A stretch of 64,000 bases of DNA. Origin: Pisaster brevispinus. Lineage: Eukaryota; Echinodermata; Asteroidea; Forcipulatida; Asteriidae. The notes beneath the pieces were generated by a model. The model saw only the letters and a program-made list of their open reading frames with translations, was not told the origin of the DNA and searched no databases. Numbering within the stretch: position 1 is the stretch's first letter; each line of letters begins with the position of its first letter. Shown here piece by piece: positions 1-13,000 of the stretch. Location: positions 4,880,329 through 4,944,328 of the forward strand of contig JAMKCF010000012.1 in assembly GCA_023634235.1 (NCBI GenBank). The letters run 5' to 3'. A program made the translations under genes and the position numbers.

Positions 1-125
1 ATAATTCATGTTAGCTCGATCCATTCTCAGTCTTATCAGGTATTCACAACATCATCTGACCATGATCAGATGTATCCATGCTCCACCTTGTCACAGCCCG
101 AGGTTATCTGACCCATCATCTCACC

Positions 126-260
126 GTTTCCATGGAAACCATCATGTTCTCTCTTCTCTTCATGTCACCTTCCCCCCCCTGCCTCAGTGGAGTGTGTCCT
201 CAGCCACCTCGAAAAATCTTTGCTAGACCTCCTCTTTCATGCTGCTGTTACCATGGTAAC
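126..260. promoter_or_regulatory. paired X-box/RFX-like palindromes
   Basis: Two perfect 14-bp palindromes, GTTTCCATGGAAAC (126-139) and GTTACCATGGTAAC (247-260), stand 121 bp apart, each followed by CATCAT. The second fits the RFX X-box consensus GTNRCC-N2-RGYAAC fully, the first all but one position. Both lie in a shootin-1 intron. Confidence 0.4.
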
Positions 261-394
261 CATCATTTTCACAGGCGGTTGGATGTGGCTTTCTAATCGT
301 TTAGTACACGTGCAACACTTATGCCCTACACATAAAGGGAATGTACATCATTTGTTTTTTTAGAGACTTTAGATTTATACCCATCTAGTTTTCA

Positions 395-556
395 ATGAGC
401 CATTTGCGAGATATATTCGAATAATGTCTGGTACAATAACATACCGCGTAAAATTGAAATGGTGAACGCAGTTCTGAGGCGTGCGCTCATTTCCGAGATC
501 AATGGATTTACCTGGCAAGTCTGCTGCCACCTAGCGTACCCAAAAGTCTCCCACTG
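395..556. repeat. MITE family C copy next to family D end
   Basis: 440-556 matches, in reverse orientation, the palindromic element at 13255-13392 (shared CTAGGTGGCAGCAGACTT and TCTCGG...CTCAGAACT core) and ends CCAAAAGTCTCCC like the copy at 29514-29788. Bases 395-436 instead resemble the end of the 48661-49030 element (GTCTGGTACAAT), suggesting one element inserted into the other. Confidence 0.55.
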
Positions 557-598
557 GTGCACAGCTACTATCGTGGGTACGCAGCCTGTAGACGCCTT

Positions 599-850
599 CA
601 CCGATGTGTGTTAAGCACTATGTACTGTGACAAAAAATCTATAGGCATATTGTTCGGGTGGGAGTCGAACCCACCTGTTCCATGGGAGAGCAGATTCTCT
701 TACCACTAGACCACTGAGATTGCCCGGTAAGCTAGAGGCAGTTTGAATCCTTTATTATTAGTAGCGGATCCTAAACGATTTAACAGATGCATCGGGGCTA
801 AAGAATATTGGTTTAACCCATACACCGATGTGAGCTAAGTACTGTATACT
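599..850 (-). repeat. tRNA-like SINE with duplicated tail sequence
   Basis: The reverse complement of 647-723 has a tRNA-like T arm and polymerase III B box (GGTTCGACTCC) plus an A-box-like TCTAGTGGTA, but the acceptor ends (CCGGGCA/CCGAACA) do not pair, so it is a SINE head or tRNA pseudogene. CACCGATGTG...TAAG...ACTGT sequences recur at 599-629 and 819-849. Confidence 0.5.
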
Positions 851-972
851 CCTTAAATCCTTAAAATAGTCTCAATGTCATATTTTGTGGCACTTTCTTC
901 AGTTTCTATTTCAATTTTTCTTGCGCAACAAACTTGTCATCAAGTTGGTTTTTTTTTGGCTCCTCCTGATAG

Positions 973-1091
973 ATCTGAAGGAGCAGCTAATAGCCACAAA
1001 GCGAGACTTGGACCAAGTGGCTTTAGAGCGAGACGAGGCGAGGGACGAAGTTATCGGGATCTCACAGCAGGGCAAACAGTTTGCTGATCAG
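973..1091 (+). CDS. SHTN1: SHTN1 exon a (coiled coil)
   Basis: Acceptor CTGATAG and donor CAG|GTAAAG bound 119 nt. The first two bases finish a split codon, then 39 codons read LKEQLIATKRDLDQ and onward, a charged heptad-rich segment matching the N-terminal coiled coil of shootin-1. It ends in phase 0. Confidence 0.8.
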
Positions 1092-4000
1092 GTAAAGTGA
1101 AGTAGAGAGGTTAAGGGGGATCTGTGTTCTAGCAGCTGGGATTTTCTGTCAGGACAATGTCATAATAAGATTCATTTAAAGAAAATGGGGCTCTCCAAAA
1201 AGATATAAAAATTTAACTTGAAACAAATGATTATCAAAGACAAAGACAATTGAAAATAAATAAATAAATGGAGACATAGATGAAAATAAAATATAAAAAA
1301 ACAGGAAAATAAAACAAATCTGCCATGCACATGTACATACTAAAAGAACCAAATAAAGAAGTAAAATAAGCAAAATGAACAACCGGGAAGATTTTCTCCT
1401 GCAGGTAGTCAGAACACGGGGTAGAAACAAGTTGATCTGTATTATTGTTATGTCCCATGTTTGTCTTTCCTTTTGTTCAAGTTTCGTTGGTTTTATCAGT
1501 TTTGTCACGCTGTTTTCTACAAGCTACTGCTCATTAAAACAGTTCCATGCTCTACTGATTAAACTTGTCTTGCTTAATGGCACTGAAAACTCTTACAGGC
1601 TAGGCAGTTTGGTTAGCTTTGGCCTCAATCCTCCCTTATCCTCTTCTCCTGTGTCACCCCACACCTAACTGGTTGGACTTAAATAAGATGGGAATGACCG
1701 ACCCAGTGATAAGCAATTGTTGCTTGGGCCTACAGCCCTCAGTCCTTCTGAATCCTTCTTTTTGGCAATTGGCTATAGAAGGATTTGGGACCGAAACGGT
1801 TAAATTGGGTTTTGTTCCTTACTGTTTTTCTCTCATAGAAGTATGGAAATAAATGTGTATCTGAACTGAATTCAAACAATTCAATCAATTCAATCCACCT
1901 GTTGTTTTCAGATCCACCACAACTTGGCAGAGGGACATTTACACTGCCACCTTATTCTATGGATTATATTAAGACGGTGTTTCATTTTTGAAAATACTTA
2001 TGTCTGTAGTTTTTGTTGTTGGATCACATCAAATTTTGAATCTTGGAACAAGTACTAATGATTTTTTTTAAAAAGTATCTCGGACCAATTTGATGTGAAT
2101 GAGAAGCATTCATGTGAAGAATTTTATTCTTTGGCACCTGTTTTTAGTTAATCCTTGAGAAGCAGAGCCATGAGGCAACGAAAACAGCCTACGACTCGGA
2201 GAAAATGGCCCACGAGTCCCTCAAGTCGGCGCTGGAGGAAAAGGCCCAGACAATCGCGCAGTTCAGAAGAGGTGAGATGAGAGAGTTATTTACTTATTGA
2301 GATCTTATACCCCAGTTTACCCATAAGGCTAATGAGATGAATCTTCCCTTAAAGTTTTTTCAAATAAAAAAAACAGTTTACATGTTAAACTTTGTAGAAA
2401 GTTCTTTCTCATCTAGATTCTGTTCTTGTGAAATAAAGTCTGGTCCGGTGAAAATTTTGAGCTACAAGCCCTGTGGTCTTGTAGAACTTCACTCCAAATT
2501 GGAGTCTTGTAACTAGGCACATTGTGTCCTCCAGCCAGATACTTTTATACTTTCTTTGTCACTTGGATATTACTTTTAAGAGCCTGAGTACTAGAGCTCA
2601 AAATAAGGATCAATTTTTGTTTTCAATGTGAAATTTTAACCAATGGTGTGGACATATGCTCTCCTTCTGCTGGGAGCCCCAAATTGTACCTTTTCTTCCT
2701 ATTGGCACATGACCTTGTGCCTCTTTATGTCATCTCAAACTTCTCATTGGCTCTGGTAATTTTCCTCCTGACAGTTTCGACGGTGGTGTTTCAAGAGCTC
2801 TTTGAGGTCAAGGGTAAATACGAAGAGGAAGCCATGTTGAGAGAGAAAGCTGAAAATTTCGCTGCGCAGGTGAGTAAAAGGAGACCGAATATCAGGAGGG
2901 GGAATCATTATTATTATTATAATTGTTATGTCTTGCTGTCAATGAATCCAAGTGCCTTGAATGTTACTCATAGGCCTAATCAGAAGATAACTGTGAACAT
3001 TGAAGAAACATCAGTGTTAGATGTTAGAGGAAAACGCCAACGCCTGAAAAGGTATGCACGCAGGTAGGGACTGAAAACCCACTCCACATGCAAGGCTGGG
3101 GGTCCAAAAGTGAGATTCGAACCAGGGTTCCGGAGATGAAAGTATAGGGTCAGGGTTTCACCTATGTTCGTCCTGCTTCAGAGCTCATCCAGACAAAGGG
3201 TTTCATTTCCCCATACCTAATTAAACACATGTCCTCATTTTGTTTTTGTTTTTGTTTTTTGGTTATTTCCACATTTTACAAAAAAGAGAGCATTCGGGGC
3301 TTAGGGCTATGTGCAATGGTGCCTTGGTTGTTGAAGATCCCTTGGTTTCCATTAACAGAAATGCGGCATCGTAGTAGTGAGGCTTTTGCACAACACATGT
3401 GTTTGAAACTGCAACAATGTCACATCTTACTAAATTGTACCTTTTCTAACTAGAGCTATCCCAGATACACACACACACATCTGAGATTACAACATTTTTT
3501 GCATGGAGCCTTGTGTGGGATTACAGAATCGAGATATCGAGAAAATCAAGAAATTTCATCTTGCAGTATGACACGACAGTATATACTAGTAAGAATTATT
3601 GAAATAAAATCCATTTACAGATGTACAAAGAGAAGCAGGCAGCCGATGCCCACAAGAGACAGAGCATGTTGATGCTGAACGAAACCATCGGACCCGATGA
3701 GAAGATGGAAGAAGTTATGAACGAGGTGGAACTACTGACTAAGAACCTTGCTGATGAGAAACAGAGATATGAGAAAGAGGTGAGACCATAGAGTTAGGTA
3801 GTTGATCTTATGGTAGGGATAAACATTAAGGGTTGGGAAGATTAAAGGAAGAAATTAACAAGGTGGAGCTAGCTGACAAAGAAGCTTGCTGATGAGAACA
3901 GAAATTCAGAAAAAGAAGTGATTGCAAAAAAGGTAGCTGACCCTATTGGAGGGAAAATATTAAGGGATGGGGGAGATTGAAGAACTTACGAACGAAGTGG

Positions 4001-7000
4001 AGCAGCTTAAAAACAGCTGGCTGATAAAAACATGGAAACATGAGAAAGAGCTCAAGACATAAAAACAGCTCCTTATGGCAGACAGACAAGCTGATCAAGA
4101 GACTGAGGGAGAATGAGTTGCAAAAACTGGCCAAGAATCTGACCAGGAAGATGCCATTTCATCAACACCAATACAAGGGTCATTACTGTTCTTTTTGCCG
4201 GAAGCGCCCTTCCATTGTCAGTGAAGAATGCCCCTTCAGCATCCGCTGTCAAAAAATTTCTGAAATCTTGTCTCTTTTCTGCTGTCCAGTGGAATGATGG
4301 ACTTGCTGACAATCTTATACAGACTGGTGGCAAATGTTGGAACTGATTTGATGGCAGCGCTTTTTTACCTCCGGAAAAGGCTCTTAAAATCTTAGTAATT
4401 TTTTAGGAATATTATAATTATTATTGTTGTTATCATTCAGATTTCTCAGCTGGAAGGCAAACTCCGCGAGGCCCAAGATGTAGAGCACATGGAATCTCTG
4501 GAGACCAAGCTCAGCATCGCCAGGGAGGAGAACGAGGCCCTAGAGCGGAAGATCATCGAGCAGGAGCCCAACTTCAGGAAGTTACAGGAGAAGATTGCCG
4601 AGCAAGACATGACAATCAAGAAGTTGATGGCGGAGCTGGACAAGGCTATGCTGAAGCCCGTTGCGCCCCCACCACCGCCACCACCTCCCCCTCCACCCGT
4701 GCCCCATTCACCACTAGAGTAAGTTTCTTGTTCTTCTCTGTGCTACAAGTAGAAAATTTGAATAACTGGAAAGTCTTAAGGCTCCAAAACCTTCTCATGC
4801 GTAGCTCCCATCCATGCTTCACAATCAACCGACATTCTGAATAGCTTTAAAACCAAACTCAAATCTTCCTTGTTTCACTGCGCTTTTTTTATTACTGTTA
4901 TGTTTCATTAAAAAAATATAAGTCAGTTTCCCATGTGGGTTATTACTTGATAACAAGTATATAAGGAATACAAATAGGATATTAAAAGAGTAAACAGTAA
5001 AACCAAAGGAAAAGATGGGTCTTATAAAGAAGCACTAAACCATCTAGGCTTCTCCTCTTATCAGTTTTGTTTCTGGTTGTTTGTTTGAGTTTTTCATTTC
5101 TGAACAGTGCATCAACATTTCCTTAAGCTATGTTTTTTCGCTTTATGTTTGGCTTATTATCATACTTATTATCGTTCAACAGTTTAGAGAGGTTGGCAGT
5201 AGCTCTGCTGAAACAACCTTGGCTTGGGTTGATCATTTCCTGGTTACTTAGCTTTTTACCATGTTAAAGGTCAGCTGAAGAGCTAGTGGTATAACTGCCA
5301 AGTTAAGCACCATTGACTGTGGTCAGTAATTGGATGGGAGATCATTCCATGTATTGGCACGGTTGGTGGCTAGCCTGGGGGGCATGATAGGGCTCGTTGA
5401 CATCAAGCCCATGTCTTTCAGTTGAAACGTAAAACTGTCGGTCCCGTGTATTGTGTTAAACACATATAACACCCTGACACTTACCATGAAACAGAAGGGG
5501 TTTGTCCTGGTGTTTTGGGATCAGCTGCAGAGTGCGCCCTCGTTGAGCATATTTGGAGTATAATTTACGTGATGTACATTTGTATCAGCATAAATGCATT
5601 TAGAAATGTATCTTTTTTAGTGATAACTTTAAAACTTTGAAAAAAAGTGATTTTAAAATTGGTTGAAAAGAACATTGCTGGCGATTTCCGTGTGTAAGTA
5701 AGGAAGTTTGATTTGCTTACAGAGTGCTGCGCAAGATCATTGGTGGACGGCGGGCGGCTAAAGGAACGCCGTCGACGATCACAGAGTTAGATGAAGGCAA
5801 GAGTGGAAGTGAGTGAATACACAGAGGGCAATAAAAAATTTAATAATGTCTGATATAATAACTTAATTGGTCACAGGCGAATGCCCAGAAGAAGGGCGTA
5901 AGTACTTTTTTCCAGTAACAAAGGGCGTAAGCAACAAAATGGCTCCTCCAACAAAACAATTATGGCATTAATGTTACAATTTTGTTGCTAGAATTAACCC
6001 AAAGACATGTTTTCTCATTCCCATGCAGAATTCAACCTTCCTATAATGACTTATGAATGTCAGAAAATCGATCAAACTTTCACACTCAGTTTTCTTGAAG
6101 CGCAACTTTGCACATTAATTGCTTACGCCCTTTCTCCAGTGATTTGTTGTTACTGCCTTTTACCGGGCACATGATGAGTTTTGAATTCCTCAGACTTAAG
6201 ATGGTGTTTACCCATACACAATTTTGAATGAATGTTTATGGCACAGGGGTATCAAACAGAATTGGTCAAACAGATCATTAAATGATTTCCTCAGCATTGT
6301 TGGTAAATCATGGATTATGAGGTTTGATTTTTAAATCCAAATAAAGCCAGCGTGGTTTGGACTAGTTGGTCATAAATATTCTGGAGCTTGTTTGCCCCGC
6401 CGTCTTTATTGAGAGAACAAGGCAATCAAGCTGCAACCACTAATTTCGAAACAGCCTTATTCTTGACCCTTGTGGAATGAAAGTTTGGTGCCTGTTACAC
6501 CAACAGCACACTGTTCAACATGTTACTCATTTTAACAGAGAGGTTGACAATGAAGTTTTGTTTCTTTTCTGTCGACGTTCTTGCCAAGAAGCACCGGGAG
6601 ATCCTCATCAGAAGCAATATGAAGCTACGATTGATGAGATGATGAACAGAATCAAGAGTGGACGAGTCAAGCTCAAACCAGTACAGACAGAGGTAAAGGA
6701 TGGATCCCTAGATTTTTTTAAGATCATAAATGACTCTCATCCCCGAAAGGGCAAAATTATGCACATGTTTAGGATCACCCATGAAAATTGAGGTTTGTCT
6801 TGCCACTATTAGAGGGACTGTCGGTTTGAAGGCAGTAATAATAATAACATTATATTATAACACCTTATATAGCGCTCATATCCGTCACTCAGTGACGCTC
6901 AAGGTGCTTCAACATTAAGTATTTTCCTGCAAGGTATTTGGGGGCTACGTTTGAAGTATGAGACCTACATCTTTACATAGCACCATGTAATGGTTTACAA

Positions 7001-10000
7001 GGTGCTGTGGCGCAATATGCAGCCAATCAAACCAGGAACACCGGGGCGGACCCCTTCTCTTTTCGATAAGTGCTCTGGGTTCTTTTGCGTGCGTTACACA
7101 ACACACGGGACCAACGGCTTTACGTCCCATCCAAAGGACGAAGCAATCATGATTAAGTGTCTTGCTTAAGGACACAAGTGTCACGACCGGGACTCGAACC
7201 CACACTCTGCTGATCAGAGACACCAGAGCTTGAGTCCGGTGCTCTTATCCGCTCGGCCACGACACGCCACATTGTTCACAGTTTTTTTGTTTTCCTCTTT
7301 TTATCCGCAGGAGAAGACGCTGCTCAACAGAAAAGGTCCTGGATCCATCAAGAAGATGAGCCCAGCCATGAGTCAGCTCAATGGAATGCTGGTATGGTTA
7401 TTATTCACCCACTAAGGGCCTTGTCACATGAGGTAGTTTACAGGCAACCAGTGTCGGGCAATCTCCAAGAACGAGTTCAAATAGGTTTTTATGAACGATT
7501 TTATTTTGATCTCTCTGGTATTGAATCCAAATGGCCCTCATAAGTAATTAGCACTGTGACCCAACGGCCTGGAGATATGTTGAAGAAATGCTCAGTTTTG
7601 AGAAATGGCAAGAAAGCCCCAAATAGGGGAAAACCCATGCAATCAGGCAGGGACTGAAAACCCAATCCACATGCAAGGCTCCGGTCCAGGGTGAGATTCG
7701 AACCGGTGACCACAGAGTTGAGAGACGGGGAAGAAACCACCGAGCCAACCTGATGCCAGGGGATTGTAAGAAACACATACAAAAATAACTCCTCAGCTAC
7801 TAAGAAATGTTACTTTGCATGAAGTGCAGTTGATTGCTTTCATGTTGCCTGTAAAAAAAATGGTCTGGTGTGACCAGACCTTTAGGATGTGTCCAAACCA
7901 ATGGCTTATACAGTGGCTATGGCTAGAACACTGTCTTGGCTTATACTTCAGCCTAATAGTCACCCAGGACATTCCAACCCTCTTGCCCCCATGCCTGAAA
8001 TTTTGTTTCTGGGGGACAAGGCATCTTTTCATGGAACAAATGGGGCATTAACGAGAAAATCAGAAAGTCTATTGGTATAATATTTGAGGGGCAACAAGGC
8101 CAAGACCAGGGCAATGTTGTTGATAGTCTCAATGAATTCTGAAATTCCTCTGAGTATACACCTTGGTTAGACTGAATTTTGGTTTTGTATTTTTTTGTTT
8201 TGTGATAATGTCTTCCACTACAGAATGGATATCAATCAGGTTTGTTATCAAACTAAAAACTTGTATTCCACCCAAACAGACCGTACTTAAGAAGACGGGA
8301 CCACAGGGAGGTGCTACTGGAGGGTCTGACGGTTCAAGCAAAGGTGCTCCTAGCGCTGAGCTCCTCGCCATCATGCAGAAGAGGAGAATGAGATCTGAAG
8401 TAGCTGTGGCAGTAGCTGAACCCGCCGAGCCACAGCCTGAGAACCAGGGAGATGATCAGTCCGGTGAGGTGGTGGTTCTAATTTTAGCGGATTCCAATTC
8501 CTGAGTTATTAGGTTTTCTCAGTTTGGGAAGGGTATGGTGTACCTGGCTGAACTCACTGAGTCACAGCAGACTCAAGCTCCTGAGTTAGGGTTACTCAGT
8601 TTGGGAAGGGTATGGTGTACCTGGCTGAACTCACTGAGTCACAGCAGACTCAAGCTCCTGAGTTAGGGTTACTCAGTTTGGGAAGGGTATGGTGTACCTG
8701 GCTGAACTCACTGAGTCACAGCAGACTCAAGCTCCTGAGTTAGGGTTACTCAGTTTGGGAAGGGTATGGTGTACCTGGCTGAACTCACTGAGTCACAGCA
8801 GACTCAAGCTCCTGAGTTAGGGTTACTCAGTTTGGGAAGGGTATGGTGTACCTGGCTGAACTCACTGAGTCACAGCGGACTCAAGCTCCTGAGTTAGGGT
8901 TACTCAGTTTGGGAAGGGTATGGTATACCTGGCTGAACTCACTGAGTCACAGCGGACTCAAGCTCCTGAGTTAGGGTTACTCAGTTTGGGAAGGGTATGG
9001 TGTACCTGGCTGAACTCACTGAGTCACAGCGGACTCAAGCTCCTGAGTTAGGGTTACTCAGTTTGGGAAGGGTATGGTGTACCTGGCTGAACTCACTGAG
9101 TCACAGCGGACTCAAGCTCCTGAGTTAGGGTTACTCAGTTTGGGAAGGGTATGGTGTACCTGGCTGAACTCACTGAGTCACAGCGTACTCAAGCTCCTGA
9201 GTTAGGGTTACTCAGTTTGGGAAGGGTATGGTGTACCTGGCTGAACTCACTGAGTCACAGCGTACTCAAGCTCCTGAGTTAGGGTTACTCAGTTTGGGAA
9301 GGGTATGGTGTACCTGATTAAACTCACTGAGTCACAGCGGACTCAAGCTCCTGAGTTAGGGTTACTCAGTTTGGGAAGGGGATGGCAGACCTGGCTAAAC
9401 TCACTGAGTCACAGCGGACTCGAGTTCCTGAGTTCATGTTTCTCAGTTTGGCAAAAAGTGCTTCTCAATTCGGCAAGGGTATGGTATACCTGGCTGAACT
9501 TACTGAGTCACAGCAGACTCAAGCTCCTGAGTCCGGGTTTCTTAGTTTGGGAAGGGGATGGTAACCTGATTAAACTCACAGAGTCACAGAAGTCTCAAGC
9601 TCCTAAGTGCTTCTCAATTCGGCAAGGGGCATGGTAGACCTGGCTAAACTCACTGAGTCACAGCGGACTCGAGTTCCTGAGTTCATGTTTCTCAGTTTGG
9701 CAAAAGGGTGTTAGACCTGGCTAAATTCACCGAGTCAAAAGCCAGAGACCAAAGAAAGACAACCAATCTATTGTGTATCCTTTTTAAATAACCATATTTC
9801 TCTCTTCTTTTCTTTTTCCCTGACTAGGTGTAACAAATCTTCCAGAAAAACAAAGTGAGTACATTTTGTTGGTATTTTTACTACATAAAGGGGTCACAAG
9901 TCGATGAAATGTTGTCAACTTCCCTTTAAGTTTCTTAGATTTCTTGTTGTTTACCTCAGTTGAATTCACTGAGGATTCATTTTCACTGTATGGTGACCCG

Positions 10001-13000
10001 TCAAGGGCCAGTACCAGAGACTTATCTCCCCTCAGGTTCTTCTCAGAGCAGCCACTACTTGTTTCTAGAAAGAAGAGATTATTAAAAAATGGTTCCCACC
10101 TGCAAACTACATATCCCATTTACCTTCTACACCATGCAAAGTTTAAAACCATTCTTAACAAAACCTTCTTTTTGTGGATATGATTCGAACGGCCTCACCG
10201 GGCATGCTCGATGGTCTTGTGGTTGAGACATCGGCTCTACAATTTGGGCGGTCATGGGTTCAAATCGCACTTGAGTGGTATGCTTGTGGATATTGATGCT
10301 GGGGGGGGGGGGATGGAAGCACTGAATATGTAGTGCTTAAGTTACACATTGGTGTAGTGTACTAATAACAAGTTGTTTTTATTTCACAATAGATGGATCA
10401 ACAACCAAGTCCAAACGGAAGCCCCCTGTACCAGTGCCTAGAGCCTCCCCCACAAAGTAAGTCAATTTCTCTCCTAATTCTTTTGCCGTTGGTCCTGACC
10501 TTCAATAATGTCATTGCAGCCAACAGCTGTAGCCGTAGCCGTAGCCGTAGCCGAATCAACTTGACTCACACACAGCCTGTGTTCCCGGAAAGAGATGGTA
10601 CACTACTGGCTTGGTGGAGAGGCCATTCTTTCCAATCCTCTAGTTTTCAAAAAGGAAAAAATTTATAAAACAAACCTGTGCTCTTATTTTCATTGAAAAG
10701 GCATATGCACTTACATTACTGCTCACCTATTTTGCCTGGTTTATTATTTTAGGAAGAGCAGATTTAAACACAAGTTTCTTAAGATTGACAACATTTTGAC
10801 AAAATCATTTCTTGAGATCATTTGCGTCAACATCCGAATTCGTGCAAAGTAAGCGTTGGGTTTAAAAATCAATTGTTGTGTTTTTTTCGATCGCCAGTCG
10901 TTTAGTTTGCTGATAAGATGTTCATTTTGTGTTCATGTGTACAACCATTTTTGCAAAGGACTTCAGTGCGACTTTTATTTTAGTAGACATTTGCGAGAAG
11001 CCTTGATATCTATGTTAAAGGCTACACTACGTGCTTTACATAAGAGCCGCATAGCCTGGACTTCCTGCAGTCACGATTTGAGCACAGCTCAGTGGAAGAA
11101 AACGTAAAATCTTACAATTCTTGGAGAATAGCTTACTACTTTTGATATATTGAGAAAGGAGTCATCACTACCTAAAACTTGATCAGCTGTTGTTTTACAA
11201 TTCTTGCTTTTATTAGGTAGTTCAAGTACATATTGTAAAACAAATTGTCCATACCGCCAGTGCAGTATCTTGCCTGCCCAGAACTGCCCTGGAATGCACA
11301 AGGTCACTCATTTTTGCAAACAAAAGGTTACATCTATCATTCAAGTCCCAAGTCCATCGTGCTTTTTCTTAGTAAGATGTTTCTGGCAGAGCTCTGGTTG
11401 CACATGTTTGTTGATCAAGGACAAATGAAACTAACGTGTAAAAGTGTTTTGTTGTTTTGTTGCTTTTGATTGTACTTTCCTTCTGAACATGTTGATGGTA
11501 AAATGCACACAATACATTATGTTTTTATTATTAGTATTCTTGTTGAGGAAACTTCATGAACAACTTAGTTGTTGTCACAGGTTAATATTAAAAGAAAGAC
11601 TTTTCCATTTTGAGAAAAAGTAAGTCAGATGAGCCTGGAAGTTTGGTCATGGGTGATACATTCTATAAATGTAACTCTGTTTAAAAGCCAAGTTCATTCC
11701 ACACACAAAAGCATAACGCTCTACAGATCACGGAAATAAAAACAAAACAAAACGTGGAGACTTGTTAGACAATCTTTCTAAAGGTAAGCACATTTTACAC
11801 CTACGTGTATGCAAATGGTTTTCATTGAGTTTTAGGTATCAAATGTTACTTTGCATTGCCATTTGTGTTGAATATACAAACTTGACAGTTTGCAGTAGCA
11901 GGTTGTGGTGATTTCCCTGGACCCAAATATAGAGAAGTTCAGCAATTACAGGGTAAATTTGTGCACTTCATGTCAGCAAGTTGGTAACAAGCCGCCAAAG
12001 ATTTATGTTGCCTAGCGTAGAGGCTTGTTACCCGTTTTCTGCTAAGCAGGATTTATCTTTGCTTAACTGTTATTTAAGTCAGATTCGATGCTTTGCATGG
12101 TGTAGGAAGTAAGAAACTGAGTGGGTTGACAGTTGAAAGTCGTGCGATTAAAATTTGTTCAAAGGAAAGTGTCTGGGTTTCAGATATGAGAACGCCTTGA
12201 CATTTTGGACAGTGTGCTCTGCTCTTCTTCAGGGGTACTATGGGTGGCATGGGTGGCATGGGTGGCATGGGTGGCTTGTGCCAAAAGTGCTCGCCTCTTA
12301 CCACTGTGGTCATAAGTGAGTAACTGTTGTGCATTGGTTCACTTCAGGGCCAAGAGGGTTTTTCTGCAGGCCCTCCAGTTTTCCTCCCACTGGAAAAAAA
12401 CAAACACTTTTGATCTGTGCTCTCTGTGCTCCTTGGTCATATACGGGTCAACTTGGCTGACTGCCGAGGGCACCCTTGCCTGCCTGCGACTCTAACACGT
12501 TGTAGCCGTGTCCTTCACAATTCAGCTTCTCAGCTGCAAGTAAGGAAGATCATCCTCCCTCCCGAATTCTTATTAAGCTCTTCCTCTGTTTTCCTGAATG
12601 TGAGCAGAGCAGACTGTTCAAAATGTTGGGATTCTCCGTCTGTCTCAACCCAGGTTCTTCTCAGAAGGAACACTTCTCCCATCAGAGATTTTTAATCACA
12701 TGGTTGTCACCCACAAACCTACTAATTTCTAACAGTTAATTGGCTCTATTTCTGTTCACTAACCTCGAGACATTGCCACTCTATCCGACTGTTGACAAAT
12801 ACAACCTCACCTGGAGGAAAATGATAATAGTATCAAAGGCCTTGATAAGTTGTTCTGATCATTTATGGCATAGGCTTAAAACGTCATAGATGTTAGTGGG
12901 TTAGCGGTGGAATTCATAACCTAGGTTTTCAGTGACAGTATCGAATGCCAAAGGCGCAAGATTAGATGAGGAACTCGGGCTGAAATGTGAAATGCGCACT

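Noticed and set aside
647..723. Functional tRNA gene on the minus strand
   Set aside because: B box and T arm are good but the acceptor strands do not pair and the anticodon arm is poor; fits a SINE head or pseudogene.
5268..5390. 5S rRNA gene
   Set aside because: Only the internal promoter region resembles 5S rRNA; the rest is SINE body.
7180..7267. Functional tRNA-Leu/Ser gene on the minus strand
   Set aside because: It is followed by a SINE body and an ATT-type tail, so it is the head of a retroposon.
7425..7475. Possible MITE end (GGGCCTTGTCACATGAGG)
   Set aside because: No inverted partner found in the window, so an element could not be supported.
9305..9637. Open frames across the 77-bp minisatellite
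   Set aside because: 77 is not divisible by three, so each unit changes frame; the array lies within a well-defined intron.
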